NCBI RefSeq assembly: GCF_900108365.1
Contig: NZ_FNWQ01000003.1
Span: forward strand, 186,001-250,000
Source: Chryseobacterium culicis
Lineage (GTDB): Bacteria; Bacteroidota; Bacteroidia; Flavobacteriales; Weeksellaceae
Direction: 5' to 3'
Length of the DNA: 64,000 nt
This document shows, in pieces, positions 17,304 to 25,749 of the stretch; position 1 is the stretch's first letter; the number at the start of each line of letters is the position of its first letter. Position numbers and translations under genes: made by a program. Under the pieces are notes generated by a model that was not told where the DNA came from, searched no databases, and was given only the letters and a program-made list of their open reading frames with translations.

Positions 17304-18563
17304 ATGCTCGCTTTAAAAGCAGAAAATATATCTAAGCAATACCGACTGGGACAAGTCGGTACCGGAACACTGTCTCACGATCTTAACAGATTCTGGTATA
17401 AAATAAGAGGAAAAGAAGACCCATATCTTAAGATAGGGGAAGCTAATGATAGAACAACTAAAGGTTCTTCGGATTATGTGTGGTCGCTCCGTGACATCAA
17501 CTTTGAAATTGAACAGGGAGACGCCGTAGGAATAATCGGCAGAAACGGAGCAGGAAAATCTACTTTGCTGAAAGTATTAAGTAAAGTAACTAAACCCACT
17601 ACCGGAAATATTTACACTAACGGAAGAATTGCTTCTCTGCTTGAGGTAGGCACAGGATTCCACCCTGAAATGACCGGGCGCGAAAATGTTTTTCTTAATG
17701 GCGCCATTTTGGGAATGACAAGAAAAGAGATCAAAAGAAAATTTGATGAGATTGTAGACTTTTCAGGGGTGGAAAGATATATTGACACTCCCGTTAAAAG
17801 ATATTCTTCCGGAATGTATGTACGACTGGCTTTTGCTGTAGCAGCCCACTTAGAATCTGAGATTCTAATCGTTGATGAAGTTTTAGCTGTGGGAGATGCA
17901 GAGTTTCAGAAAAAATGCCTTGGAAAAATGAATGATGTGACGAGAGGAGAAGGCCGTACTATTCTTTTTGTCAGCCATAACATGACAGCCGTTAAAGAAT
18001 TATGCACCAAAGGAATTCTTTTAAACCAGGGGCAAATTGATTACCAGGGCGACATTCTCAGCACCATTATAGAATATCAAAAAAGCAGTGCCCGAGAAAG
18101 CTCCTATCATTACAACGGTAATCTGAATGAAGCTATAGGGAATGAAAATATAAGAATAAAAGAGTTTTCAGCAACTCCTATCAAGGGAAATTTAATAGAT
18201 ATTGATTCCGGAGTCCGGATCAAATTGGTTTTTCACAATTACTGTCCGGATATTACACTGGATACGACATTCGAATTGAAAAATTATGAAGAACTGGTCA
18301 TTTTCCATGTTGGAAAACTCATTACTGAAAATAATGATTCTAAAGTTGGAGAATATACTGTAGAATTTGATATCCCTCCAGGACTTCTCAATGCAGGAAA
18401 CTATTATTTCAAGCTCTATTTTGGAAAAGATCAGAGAATTCTTCTCTTTGGTATAGACGAATTTATAGGATTTGAAGTAGAGAATGTAAAGGTAGGAACA
18501 GTAATGTATGTTTACCCAGGAGTAACCCGACCACTTTTTGAATATAAAGTACAGACCCCATGA
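17304..18563 (+). CDS. wzt: Polysaccharide ABC exporter, ATP-binding subunit (Wzt-like)
   Basis: 419 residues. The N-terminal ATPase has Walker A GRNGAGKST (79-87), the signature region YSSGMYVRLAF and Walker B ILIVDEVLAVGD. After about residue 275 comes an additional domain of about 145 residues, beta-rich (RIKLVFHNY, YTVEFDIPPGLLNAGNYYFKL), in the position of the Wzt C-terminal carbohydrate-binding domain that, in studied O-antigen systems, recognises the modified non-reducing end of the finished chain. It follows wzm by 32 bases and overlaps the next gene by ATGA, so translation is coupled to the sugar-modifying enzymes. The carbohydrate partner here is not known. Confidence 0.92.
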   Translation: MLALKAENISKQYRLGQVGTGTLSHDLNRFWYKIRGKEDPYLKIGEANDRTTKGSSDYVWSLRDINFEIEQGDAVGIIGRNGAGKSTLLKVLSKVTKPTTGNIYTNGRIASLLEVGTGFHPEMTGRENVFLNGAILGMTRKEIKRKFDEIVDFSGVERYIDTPVKRYSSGMYVRLAFAVAAHLESEILIVDEVLAVGDAEFQKKCLGKMNDVTRGEGRTILFVSHNMTAVKELCTKGILLNQGQIDYQGDILSTIIEYQKSSARESSYHYNGNLNEAIGNENIRIKEFSATPIKGNLIDIDSGVRIKLVFHNYCPDITLDTTFELKNYEELVIFHVGKLITENNDSKVGEYTVEFDIPPGLLNAGNYYFKLYFGKDQRILLFGIDEFIGFEVENVKVGTVMYVYPGVTRPLFEYKVQTP

Positions 18564-18961
18564 TTCCAAAAATAATAGAACTTCCTAAAATATACGACAA
18601 AAGAGGAAATTTATCTTTTTTTGAAAACCCCAATCAATTGCCTTTCCCAATAGAAAGAACCTATTGGATATACGATGTGCCCGGAGGTGAAGTAAGAGGC
18701 AGCCACGCATTCAAGGAACAGCAGGAGTTCATCATTGCTCTTTCCGGAAGCTTTGATGTGGTGATACATAATGGAAAGGAAGAACAGAGATTTTCTTTAA
18801 ACAGATCTTATTACGGATTATACATTCCTAAAATGTTCTGGAGAAGATTGGAAAACTTTTCTACTAATTCATTAGCATTGATTGTTTCCGACAAACCCTA
18901 CAATGAAGACGACTATATAAGAAACTTTGAAGAATTTAAAACATTGACCGATGAAAAATAG
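18560..18961 (+). CDS. WxcM/FdtA-like cupin, sugar 3,4-ketoisomerase family, divergent copy
   Basis: 133 residues, a single-domain cupin of the FdtA/QdtA/WxcM family. FdtA converts dTDP-4-keto-6-deoxyglucose to the 3-keto isomer before amination. The family pattern RG-x-HAHK is present as RGSHAFK: His49 is kept, but the position of the second histidine (51) is Phe, and the nearby Q is Glu. The paralogue encoded next keeps both histidines. This copy may therefore have another specificity, be a non-catalytic partner, or be inactive. It overlaps wzt by four bases and the next gene by 11, so the three are translated together. Confidence 0.8.
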   Translation: MIPKIIELPKIYDKRGNLSFFENPNQLPFPIERTYWIYDVPGGEVRGSHAFKEQQEFIIALSGSFDVVIHNGKEEQRFSLNRSYYGLYIPKMFWRRLENFSTNSLALIVSDKPYNEDDYIRNFEEFKTLTDEK

Positions 18962-19373
18962 TGTTTCAGTATTTGATTGTAATGTTATTGATTTAGGTAA
19001 AATCAGTTTTGATGAAGGAAACCTTACGGTGGTTGAAAACAACTCTGCATTTCCTTTTAATGTAAAAAGAGTTTTCTATTTATATGATATTGCAGGAGGA
19101 GAAAGCAGAGGTGCCCATTCTCATAAGGAATGTCATCAGTTTCTGATTGCAGCCAGCGGTAGTTTTGAAGTTTCATTAGATGACGGAAAGTTCAAAAGAC
19201 AGGTTTTCCTGAACCGCCCCAATATAGGCCTTCATATTCCTCCGGGAATCTGGGCTTCGGAGATCAACTTTTCTTCGGGTGCTATTTGCCTGGTATTGGC
19301 TTCGCATACTTATAACGAAAATGACTACATAAGAAATTATGCTACTTATTTAACAATACAAAATGAAAAATAA
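18951..19373 (+). CDS. dTDP-4-keto-6-deoxyglucose 3,4-ketoisomerase-like protein
   Basis: 140 residues, the second FdtA/QdtA-family cupin in a row. It carries the complete pattern [12 protein letters not shown] with His56 and His58, which matches the active-site histidine pair of characterised ketoisomerases. It is therefore the better candidate for making dTDP-3-keto-6-deoxyhexose for the aminotransferase at 22439. Whether the product has the galacto (FdtA) or gluco (QdtA) configuration cannot be told from sequence alone. It overlaps both neighbours by 11 bases (the upstream paralogue and the acyltransferase). Confidence 0.85.
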   Translation: MKNSVSVFDCNVIDLGKISFDEGNLTVVENNSAFPFNVKRVFYLYDIAGGESRGAHSHKECHQFLIAASGSFEVSLDDGKFKRQVFLNRPNIGLHIPPGIWASEINFSSGAICLVLASHTYNENDYIRNYATYLTIQNEK

Positions 19374-19914
19374 TATTCATCCCTTATCTGATGTTCAAAC
19401 CGAAAACATAGGTGAAAATACTATGGTTTGGCAATTCTGCGTTATTTTAAAGAATGCCGAAATTGGAAATAACTGCAACATCAACTGTAATGTATTTATC
19501 GAGAACGATGTAAAAATCGGAGATAATGTAACCATTAAACCGGGCGTACAGATTTGGGATGGAGTAACGCTTGAGGACAATGTATTTATTGGCCCGAATG
19601 TTACTTTCACCAATGATCTTATTCCCCGCTCGAAGCAATATCCGTTGGAGTTCAGTAAAACGTTAATCAAAAAAGGAGCTTCCATAGGTGCCAACTCTAC
19701 CATTATTGCAGGTAACGTTATTGGTGAAAATGCTTTAATCGGAGCCGGAAGCGTTATTACAAAAGATGTACCCGCCCACACGGTATGGTATGGCAATCCT
19801 GCTCAACATAAGGGGTATATTACGACAGCAGGTTTAATCATAAACCTTGAAATGAAAGATGAGTCAGGCAATGAGTATTTTTTTGAAAATGCACAGTTAA
19901 TCAAACGCCCATAA
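19363..19914 (+). CDS. Left-handed beta-helix acyltransferase (FdtC/QdtC-like)
   Basis: 183 residues made largely of hexapeptide repeats ([25 protein letters not shown] and IGANSTII split over coils), ending in the typical [21 protein letters not shown] cap. The N-terminal [20 protein letters not shown] is shared with WbbJ/FdtC-type sugar N-acyltransferases. With the ketoisomerase upstream and the aminotransferase at 22439 it completes the set needed to make a dTDP-3-acylamino-3,6-dideoxyhexose, probably with acetyl-CoA. It overlaps the ketoisomerase gene by 11 bases. The acyl group is inferred; formyl and other groups use other folds. Confidence 0.85.
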   Translation: MKNNIHPLSDVQTENIGENTMVWQFCVILKNAEIGNNCNINCNVFIENDVKIGDNVTIKPGVQIWDGVTLEDNVFIGPNVTFTNDLIPRSKQYPLEFSKTLIKKGASIGANSTIIAGNVIGENALIGAGSVITKDVPAHTVWYGNPAQHKGYITTAGLIINLEMKDESGNEYFFENAQLIKRP

Positions 19915-19941
19915 TCTTCTTACTTAAAAAAACACCTTACG

Positions 19942-20895
19942 ATGACTAAAAAACTATCTCTGATTCTTCTTTCTTACTATAGCGAAAAACGCATTGTAAG
20001 CGTGTACGAAAATGTTAAAGAATTATTAGATCAAAATAATATTCCCTTTGAGTTTATCATCATGGATGATGGATCTCTGGACAATTCTTACAAGGTAGCA
20101 TTAGAGCTGGAAAAAAAAGAGAGCAACGTAAGAGCTTATCAACTTAGCAGAAACTACACCAGCCATTATTCTATTTTTGCAGGACTTTCTCTGGCTGAAG
20201 GAGCCTGTGCATTGCCCATCGTAGATGATGAACAGCAACCATATGATACGATTGTAGAAATGTACAACATCTGGCTGCAGGGAGAAAAAATCATCATTCC
20301 TCATAGAATAACGCGTGATGACAATTGGAAAAGCAAAGTCTTTTCAGAAACGTACTACAAAATCATGAACAATCTTACGGAAGTAAAATTTCCTAAAGGC
20401 GGTGCCGATCTTTTCCTCATTGATCGGGAAATAATTGACATCCTTAACAAAAGAATACACCCCAGAAATACATCAACTGTTGCGGAAATCTTGAGATTGG
20501 GATTTAACCCTTATCATTTTGGATATAAAAGACCCCTCGGTATTAATCAAAAATCCAGATGGACGCTAAAAAAGAAGCTAACGCTGGCAAAGGATACCTT
20601 TTTTTCTTCCTCTTCATTTCCTATAAAATTCATATTTAATCTTGGCCTTTGGGTTTCCTTAATTTCGTTCCTGCTTATTCTGTTCTATATTTATATTAAA
20701 ATTTTCGGCAGTCCTTTTTTTAATGATATACAGCCTAAAGGATGGACGAGTATCATATTGTTTATCTCTTTTTTTGGAGGACTTATCCTGTTTTCTCTTG
20801 GTATCATAGCAGAATATATCTGGCGAATTTTCGAAGAAGTTAAAGATCGTCCCGGCTATATTATTAAAGAAAAAAATGATATTGAGAAACAATAA
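19942..20895 (+). CDS. Family 2 glycosyltransferase with two C-terminal membrane helices (GtrB/ArnC-like)
   Basis: 317 residues. The GT-A domain has MDDGSLDNS (about 36-44) and VDDEQQ in place of the usual DxD, as in polyprenyl-phosphate glycosyltransferases such as DPM1, GtrB and ArnC. Two hydrophobic segments follow (about 228-250 and 268-292) with a cytoplasmic tail. Such enzymes move a sugar from a nucleotide donor to undecaprenyl phosphate. The next gene encodes a multi-spanning membrane protein that fits the partner role of a periplasmic transferase. The sugar may be the 3-acylamino-3,6-dideoxyhexose made by the genes on either side; this is inference from position. Confidence 0.85.
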   Translation: MTKKLSLILLSYYSEKRIVSVYENVKELLDQNNIPFEFIIMDDGSLDNSYKVALELEKKESNVRAYQLSRNYTSHYSIFAGLSLAEGACALPIVDDEQQPYDTIVEMYNIWLQGEKIIIPHRITRDDNWKSKVFSETYYKIMNNLTEVKFPKGGADLFLIDREIIDILNKRIHPRNTSTVAEILRLGFNPYHFGYKRPLGINQKSRWTLKKKLTLAKDTFFSSSSFPIKFIFNLGLWVSLISFLLILFYIYIKIFGSPFFNDIQPKGWTSIILFISFFGGLILFSLGIIAEYIWRIFEEVKDRPGYIIKEKNDIEKQ

Positions 20896-20904
20896 CGATC
20901 TATT

Positions 20905-22401
20905 ATGCTGACAACATTAAAAAAAATACCTTCTGCATATTACATAATAGGTGTATTTCTATTGTGCCTGTTCTATGCTTTTCTCTCAAATGATAGATTA
21001 CCGTTCAAATACGTAGATATTTTTGATGAAAAAAGCTATATCGGGATCGTTAAAAATTTTTCGAAAAGTTTTTCCGAACAAAGTTTTAATCCCTATTATG
21101 TTTCCAGGTTACTAATGCCTGGAATAGCTCATTTTATCCATAGGCTGTTTGGGATAACTTTTACACTGCAAACTATTCAGGGGCTTTTTATACTGCTGAA
21201 TGGTCTTGCGATTTTCATTGCGTTATACTTTTATTACAAAATTGTACAGATAAAAGGATATAGCAAAAATATTACGATTCTTGGCTTTTGCTTTCTTTTC
21301 GTCAATTTCTTTGTACTTAAGCTGTCAAACTATTATCCTATTCTGATGGATCTGTTTGGTTTTACATCCGGGATTATTTTATACTATTATTATATCATCA
21401 AAAACAGAATTGCTTTTTTAGCCATACTGATGGTATCTATGTTTGTTTTTCCCACCACTTTTTTAATTGCGGTATCACTTATTACCTCCAGCCTTATTTC
21501 CTTTGATGAAAAAGGACTTGCTATTGAAAAAAACTTCAACAAGTATTTATATCCAGCTTTTGCGTTGTGTCTTTTATTTGAGGGCTTTTATTTATATTCA
21601 AATTACGAATTGTTTGTCGCCATATCTCATAAGGATTATACTGTACAGTCTGCCCTGTTTTTGATTCCAGTAACGTTTATATTACTCAATTCTTTTATAT
21701 TTTTTTCCATCCGGTATATTCTAAAACTACTCAATGGTTTTAATATAAACCGAAAAGGATTCGTCTCGCCATATTTTATTTTTTCTTTAATTACTTTACT
21801 TGCATTCTTTGCTGCAAGTAAATTTCTTACCGTGAATTTTAGAGATATGAAGACTCTTTCCTCGGGTGAATTTTTGTTTAATCTAATGTTTCAGGCATTT
21901 TCATTTCCTTTAAAGTTTCTTATTACGCATTTTATATACTACGGATTATTTGTGGTTCTGATCATATACTATCGTAATACATTCTTTTCTTATGTCGCAA
22001 AAAATGCAGATTCATTTCTGAAAATTATAATAATACTTTTCTCCATCTTCTTTATTTTAGGGACAGAAACAAGACAGTTTTTACAATTTTTCCCTTTTGT
22101 TGTATTTGTGTTTCTAGATTCCATAAAGAAAGTAGATTTTAGCAAGTATCAATTAATTGGTATTTTTACATTCCAGTTGATATGGTCAAGATTCTGGTAC
22201 ACTATCAATGTATCTGAAGGATTTCTGGATAAAGCCTTACCGGCAAAAAACTTTTTTGGATTTCCCGCTCAAAGGTACTTCCAATTTCAGGGTCCATGGC
22301 TGTCAACAAACAACTCATTGATATATGGTGTTATATTTATCATTACTTTTATAACAGTTTCACTGATCCTGAAAAAGAATTCTTTTAATCATAAAGTATA
22401 A
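20905..22401 (+). CDS. Multi-spanning membrane protein, possible GT-C glycosyltransferase
   Basis: 498 residues with about ten to twelve hydrophobic segments spread through its length. The first is followed by a loop containing FDEKSY (about residue 40), an acidic pair in the place where GT-C glycosyltransferases carry their catalytic D/E motif. It starts nine bases after the GtrB-like gene, and together they resemble the GtrB plus Gtr(type) pairs that add side-chain sugars to O-antigen in the periplasm. No GtrA-like flippase is next to them. It could instead be a polymerase or another membrane transferase; I do not recognise a specific family. Confidence 0.65.
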   Translation: MLTTLKKIPSAYYIIGVFLLCLFYAFLSNDRLPFKYVDIFDEKSYIGIVKNFSKSFSEQSFNPYYVSRLLMPGIAHFIHRLFGITFTLQTIQGLFILLNGLAIFIALYFYYKIVQIKGYSKNITILGFCFLFVNFFVLKLSNYYPILMDLFGFTSGIILYYYYIIKNRIAFLAILMVSMFVFPTTFLIAVSLITSSLISFDEKGLAIEKNFNKYLYPAFALCLLFEGFYLYSNYELFVAISHKDYTVQSALFLIPVTFILLNSFIFFSIRYILKLLNGFNINRKGFVSPYFIFSLITLLAFFAASKFLTVNFRDMKTLSSGEFLFNLMFQAFSFPLKFLITHFIYYGLFVVLIIYYRNTFFSYVAKNADSFLKIIIILFSIFFILGTETRQFLQFFPFVVFVFLDSIKKVDFSKYQLIGIFTFQLIWSRFWYTINVSEGFLDKALPAKNFFGFPAQRYFQFQGPWLSTNNSLIYGVIFIITFITVSLILKKNSFNHKV

Positions 22402-22438
22402 CCTATAGAACATTATAGCACTTAATAATAATTAACAA

Positions 22439-23539
22439 ATGATAAAATTCTTAGACCTTCAAAAAATAAATCTGCTACACCAGGAAGAAATTGAAGCAAA
22501 ACTTTCCCAGGTTTTCCGTTCCGGATGGTATCTTATGGGACAGGAGCTTTCAACCTTTCAAGAAAACCTTTCTCAATATATAGGAGCCCAATATGCTATC
22601 GGAGTAGCAAATGGCCTGGATGCATTACGTCTTATATTACGGGCCTATATAGAATTAGGCATCATGAGCCCTGGTGATGAAATCATTGTTCCATCCAATA
22701 CCTATATTGCTTCTATTCTTGCCGTTTCGGATAACGGATTGGTTCCTGTACTTGTAGAACCCGATATTAATAATTACAACATTGATATCTCAAAAATTAA
22801 AGAAAAAATATCTTCAAAAACAAAAGGAATTCTCATTGTTCACCTGTACGGAAGAATTGTCTTTTCTGAAGAATTACAACAGTTAGCTCAAGCCCACAAC
22901 CTGAAGATCGTTGAAGATAATGCCCAAACCATTGGTGCAGAATGGAATGGTAAAAAATCAGGAAATTTGGCTGATGCTGCAGGATTCAGCTTTTATCCCG
23001 GGAAAAACCTTGGTGCTCTTGGAGATGCAGGAGCTGTTACCACCAACGACGAAAAACTTGCTGCTACGATAAAAGCTTTGGCCAATTATGGTTCAAATCA
23101 AAAATATGTCAATATATACCAGGGACTCAACTCAAGGTTGGATGAAATTCAGGCAGCCGTTTTAGATGTAAAACTAAAATATATAGATTCTGAAAACGAA
23201 ACCAGAAGACAAATTGCAAAGCGTTACATTTCTGAGATTAAAAACCCTGCTATCACACTTCCGGAATATCCTGAAAATGAAAAAGAGCACGTTTGGCATG
23301 TTTTTGTGATCAGAACAGCACAAAGAGATGCTTTACAGAAATATCTGACGGAAAACGAAATTCAGACGCTGATACATTACCCAATTCCACCTCACAAACA
23401 GCAAGCTTACAAAGAGTGGAGTGAGCAATCTTTCCCGATTAGTGAAAAAATTCATGAAGAAATATTAAGTTTACCTATTTCACCTGTAATGACAGCAGAA
23501 GAAATTGAAAAAGTAATAGAAATTCTAAACAAATTTTAA
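22439..23539 (+). CDS. Sugar aminotransferase, DegT/DnrJ/EryC1 family (FdtB/QdtB-like)
   Basis: 366 residues, usual length. PLP-dependent aminotransferase with the cofactor lysine in [16 protein letters not shown] (Lys189), the EDNAQTIGA segment containing the PLP-contacting Asp/Gln, and the N-terminal GWYLMGQEL and GVANGLDAL motifs. In this locus it most likely transfers an amino group from glutamate to C3 of a dTDP-3-keto-6-deoxyhexose, completing the route from RfbA, RfbB and the ketoisomerase to the acyltransferase at 19363. The membrane transferase pair lies between it and the other pathway genes. C4 amination cannot be excluded by sequence alone, but the ketoisomerase genes favour C3. 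Confidence 0.88.
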   Translation: MIKFLDLQKINLLHQEEIEAKLSQVFRSGWYLMGQELSTFQENLSQYIGAQYAIGVANGLDALRLILRAYIELGIMSPGDEIIVPSNTYIASILAVSDNGLVPVLVEPDINNYNIDISKIKEKISSKTKGILIVHLYGRIVFSEELQQLAQAHNLKIVEDNAQTIGAEWNGKKSGNLADAAGFSFYPGKNLGALGDAGAVTTNDEKLAATIKALANYGSNQKYVNIYQGLNSRLDEIQAAVLDVKLKYIDSENETRRQIAKRYISEIKNPAITLPEYPENEKEHVWHVFVIRTAQRDALQKYLTENEIQTLIHYPIPPHKQQAYKEWSEQSFPISEKIHEEILSLPISPVMTAEEIEKVIEILNKF

Positions 23540-23585
23540 GGTTTTCAACGCTAAAAAAAGTTTGAATTCAACAAAGTAAAGTATC

Positions 23586-24506
23586 ATGACAGAACTCCCT
23601 CTGGTTTCGATTTTATGCCTCAGCTACAACCAGCAACAGTTTGTTGTAGAATCTTTAGAAAGTTTCAAATCTCAGAACTATCGCAATATAGAGATCCTGA
23701 TTTGTGACGACTGTTCTAAAGATAATTCTGTGGAAGTTATTAATAATTGGATCAAAGATAATTCCCAGCTGAATATCCAGTTTATTACCCATTCTCAAAA
23801 TCAAGGGATCTGCAAGTCTTTGAATGACTTATTGAATATTTCAAAAGGTAAATATCTCATTACAATAGCTCTGGACGACCTTATAGAGCCCGATAAAATA
23901 GAAAGGCATGTAGCATTACTTGAAAACTCATCTCCTCATGAAGCGATGGTGTTTTCAAATGCTTATATCATTGATGAGAATTCGGTACGTTTCCAAAATA
24001 CGTTCATCCCCTATTTCCATCAGTATCTTAGTCTTGAATCAGGAAATTTTTACAAGAGATTACTGGATTATAATTTTCTTCCCGCAATGTCCTGTGTTAC
24101 AAAATCTTCTGTGATAAAGGGGATAGGAGGCTGGGATGAAAACTTAACCTTTGAAGATTATGATATGTGGCTGAGATTAAGTCAGAAATATGATTTCATC
24201 TATGATAACACCCAATCATGCAGTTATAGAATACATAACACCAACACTCATAAAAAGAGTGATTTTCTATCCAGCTCATTCTTTGATATTTATATCAAGC
24301 ACAAGGAGCAGCCTGAAATGAAAAAGAAAATTTTAAAAATTATTCATGATGCTTATAAGGCAAATAAACTGACTGAAGACCATAAAAAATTCCTCAGAGA
24401 ACTCGAAAATAGAACGCTTTCTGAAAAGTTAATTTTGAAAAACGTAGGAAAATTTACTTATAATACGTTGCTCTATCTTCAAAAAGTTTATCATAAAAGC
24501 TGGTAA
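23586..24506 (+). CDS. Family 2 glycosyltransferase
   Basis: 306 residues. A typical GT-A start (PLVSILCLSYNQQQFVVESLES) is followed by ILICDDCSKDNS and the metal-binding region ITIALDDLIEPDKI. GGWDENLTFEDYDMWLRLSQKYDF is the conserved acceptor-side motif with the catalytic ED. No membrane segments are seen, so it is a cytoplasmic or membrane-associated transferase that adds one sugar to the growing chain. Donor and linkage are unknown. It lies 46 bases after the aminotransferase gene, and 130 bases without a gene follow it. Confidence 0.9.
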   Translation: MTELPLVSILCLSYNQQQFVVESLESFKSQNYRNIEILICDDCSKDNSVEVINNWIKDNSQLNIQFITHSQNQGICKSLNDLLNISKGKYLITIALDDLIEPDKIERHVALLENSSPHEAMVFSNAYIIDENSVRFQNTFIPYFHQYLSLESGNFYKRLLDYNFLPAMSCVTKSSVIKGIGGWDENLTFEDYDMWLRLSQKYDFIYDNTQSCSYRIHNTNTHKKSDFLSSSFFDIYIKHKEQPEMKKKILKIIHDAYKANKLTEDHKKFLRELENRTLSEKLILKNVGKFTYNTLLYLQKVYHKSW

Positions 24507-24636
24507 GAATATTTTTACCTCAATGATGATGTATTTAAAAAATTATAGCATGATCTTTTAATCTTTAATGGCTAAAATTTTGCTTCGAAAACAAACGATC
24601 AGATATTTATTAAACAGATAATTTAAGCACATAAAT

Positions 24637-25749
24637 ATGAAAATAAGACCAATCGCCATACATTTACCACAATATCACCCGTTCCCGGAAAACGATGAAT
24701 GGTGGGGAAAAGGGTTTACTGAATGGACGAACGTCGCAAAAGCAAAACCTCTATTTGATAACCATTACCAACCACATCTTCCATCAGATCTCGGTTTTTA
24801 TGACTTGAGACTGGAAGAAGCAAGAATGGCACAGGAGCAACTTGCCAAACATTATGGAATCTACGGGTTTTGTTATTATCATTATTGGTTTAATGGGAAG
24901 CGCTTAATGCATGAACCTATTGACAGAAAATTAAAAAACCCAAAAGAAGATTTACCTTTCATGCTTTGCTGGGCCAACGAAAACTGGACACGACGTTGGG
25001 ATGGCAACGAGCATGAAGTACTGATTGAACAAAAGTATTCTGTACAGGACGATGAAGATCATATTGATTTTCTTCTGCCTATCTTCAAGGATACAAGATA
25101 TATCAAAGTAAATAACAAACCCGTTATTGTTATTTATAAACCCAATGTTTTCCCTAACATACAGGAAACCCTCAAATGCTGGAGAGAAAAAGCGAAAGAA
25201 GCCGGATTGGAATTATATATATGTCATATGGTTTTCTCCTATCAAAAAGACTGGGATCAGCTAGTTGATGGCTTTGATGCAGCCGTTGATTTTGAACCTT
25301 TTGGGATCCGCAGAAAAAGTGTATTTAAAGAAATGTGGGAAAGACGCGTACCCCCAAAAAGAACAATTATAGACAAGATAAAGGGGCGCATTATAAAACA
25401 ACCGGTAAAAAAGAGATTCAACTCAGTTCCCTATAAGTGGATGGGAGAAAATTTAATCCTTCAAAAAGATTTTCAATGCAAGCTCTACCCTTCTCTGGTA
25501 CCAGGATGGGATAACACTTCCAGAAGGGGAGAAAATCCTACTCTGATCTTAGAAGACTCTACACCGGAATATTTTGAACATTGGCTTTCTAATGTGAAGA
25601 CAGATTTTACACCATATTCCGAAGATGAAAACTTTATTTTCATCAATGCATGGAATGAATGGGCTGAAGGCAATCACCTGGAACCCGACATGAAATTTGG
25701 AACGCAATATCTGGAATCCGTTAAGAAAATATTTTCCGATCAATTATGA
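24637..25749 (+). CDS. WbsX-family glycan enzyme, copy 1
   Basis: 370 residues. Family hallmarks are IHLPQYHPFPENDEWWGKGF near the N-terminus, then EWTNV, FCYYHYWFNGKRL, LCWANENWTRRWDG and the C-terminal FINAWNEWAEGNHLEPD. WbsX proteins occur in O-antigen and capsule loci and are annotated as glycosyltransferases, although the fold is a TIM barrel related to GH99-type glycosidases; the reaction is not established. The gene overlaps its paralogue by four bases (ATGA). Residues about 230-260 are rich in Arg/Lys. No signal peptide is visible, so a cytoplasmic place is likely. Confidence 0.85.
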   Translation: MKIRPIAIHLPQYHPFPENDEWWGKGFTEWTNVAKAKPLFDNHYQPHLPSDLGFYDLRLEEARMAQEQLAKHYGIYGFCYYHYWFNGKRLMHEPIDRKLKNPKEDLPFMLCWANENWTRRWDGNEHEVLIEQKYSVQDDEDHIDFLLPIFKDTRYIKVNNKPVIVIYKPNVFPNIQETLKCWREKAKEAGLELYICHMVFSYQKDWDQLVDGFDAAVDFEPFGIRRKSVFKEMWERRVPPKRTIIDKIKGRIIKQPVKKRFNSVPYKWMGENLILQKDFQCKLYPSLVPGWDNTSRRGENPTLILEDSTPEYFEHWLSNVKTDFTPYSEDENFIFINAWNEWAEGNHLEPDMKFGTQYLESVKKIFSDQL

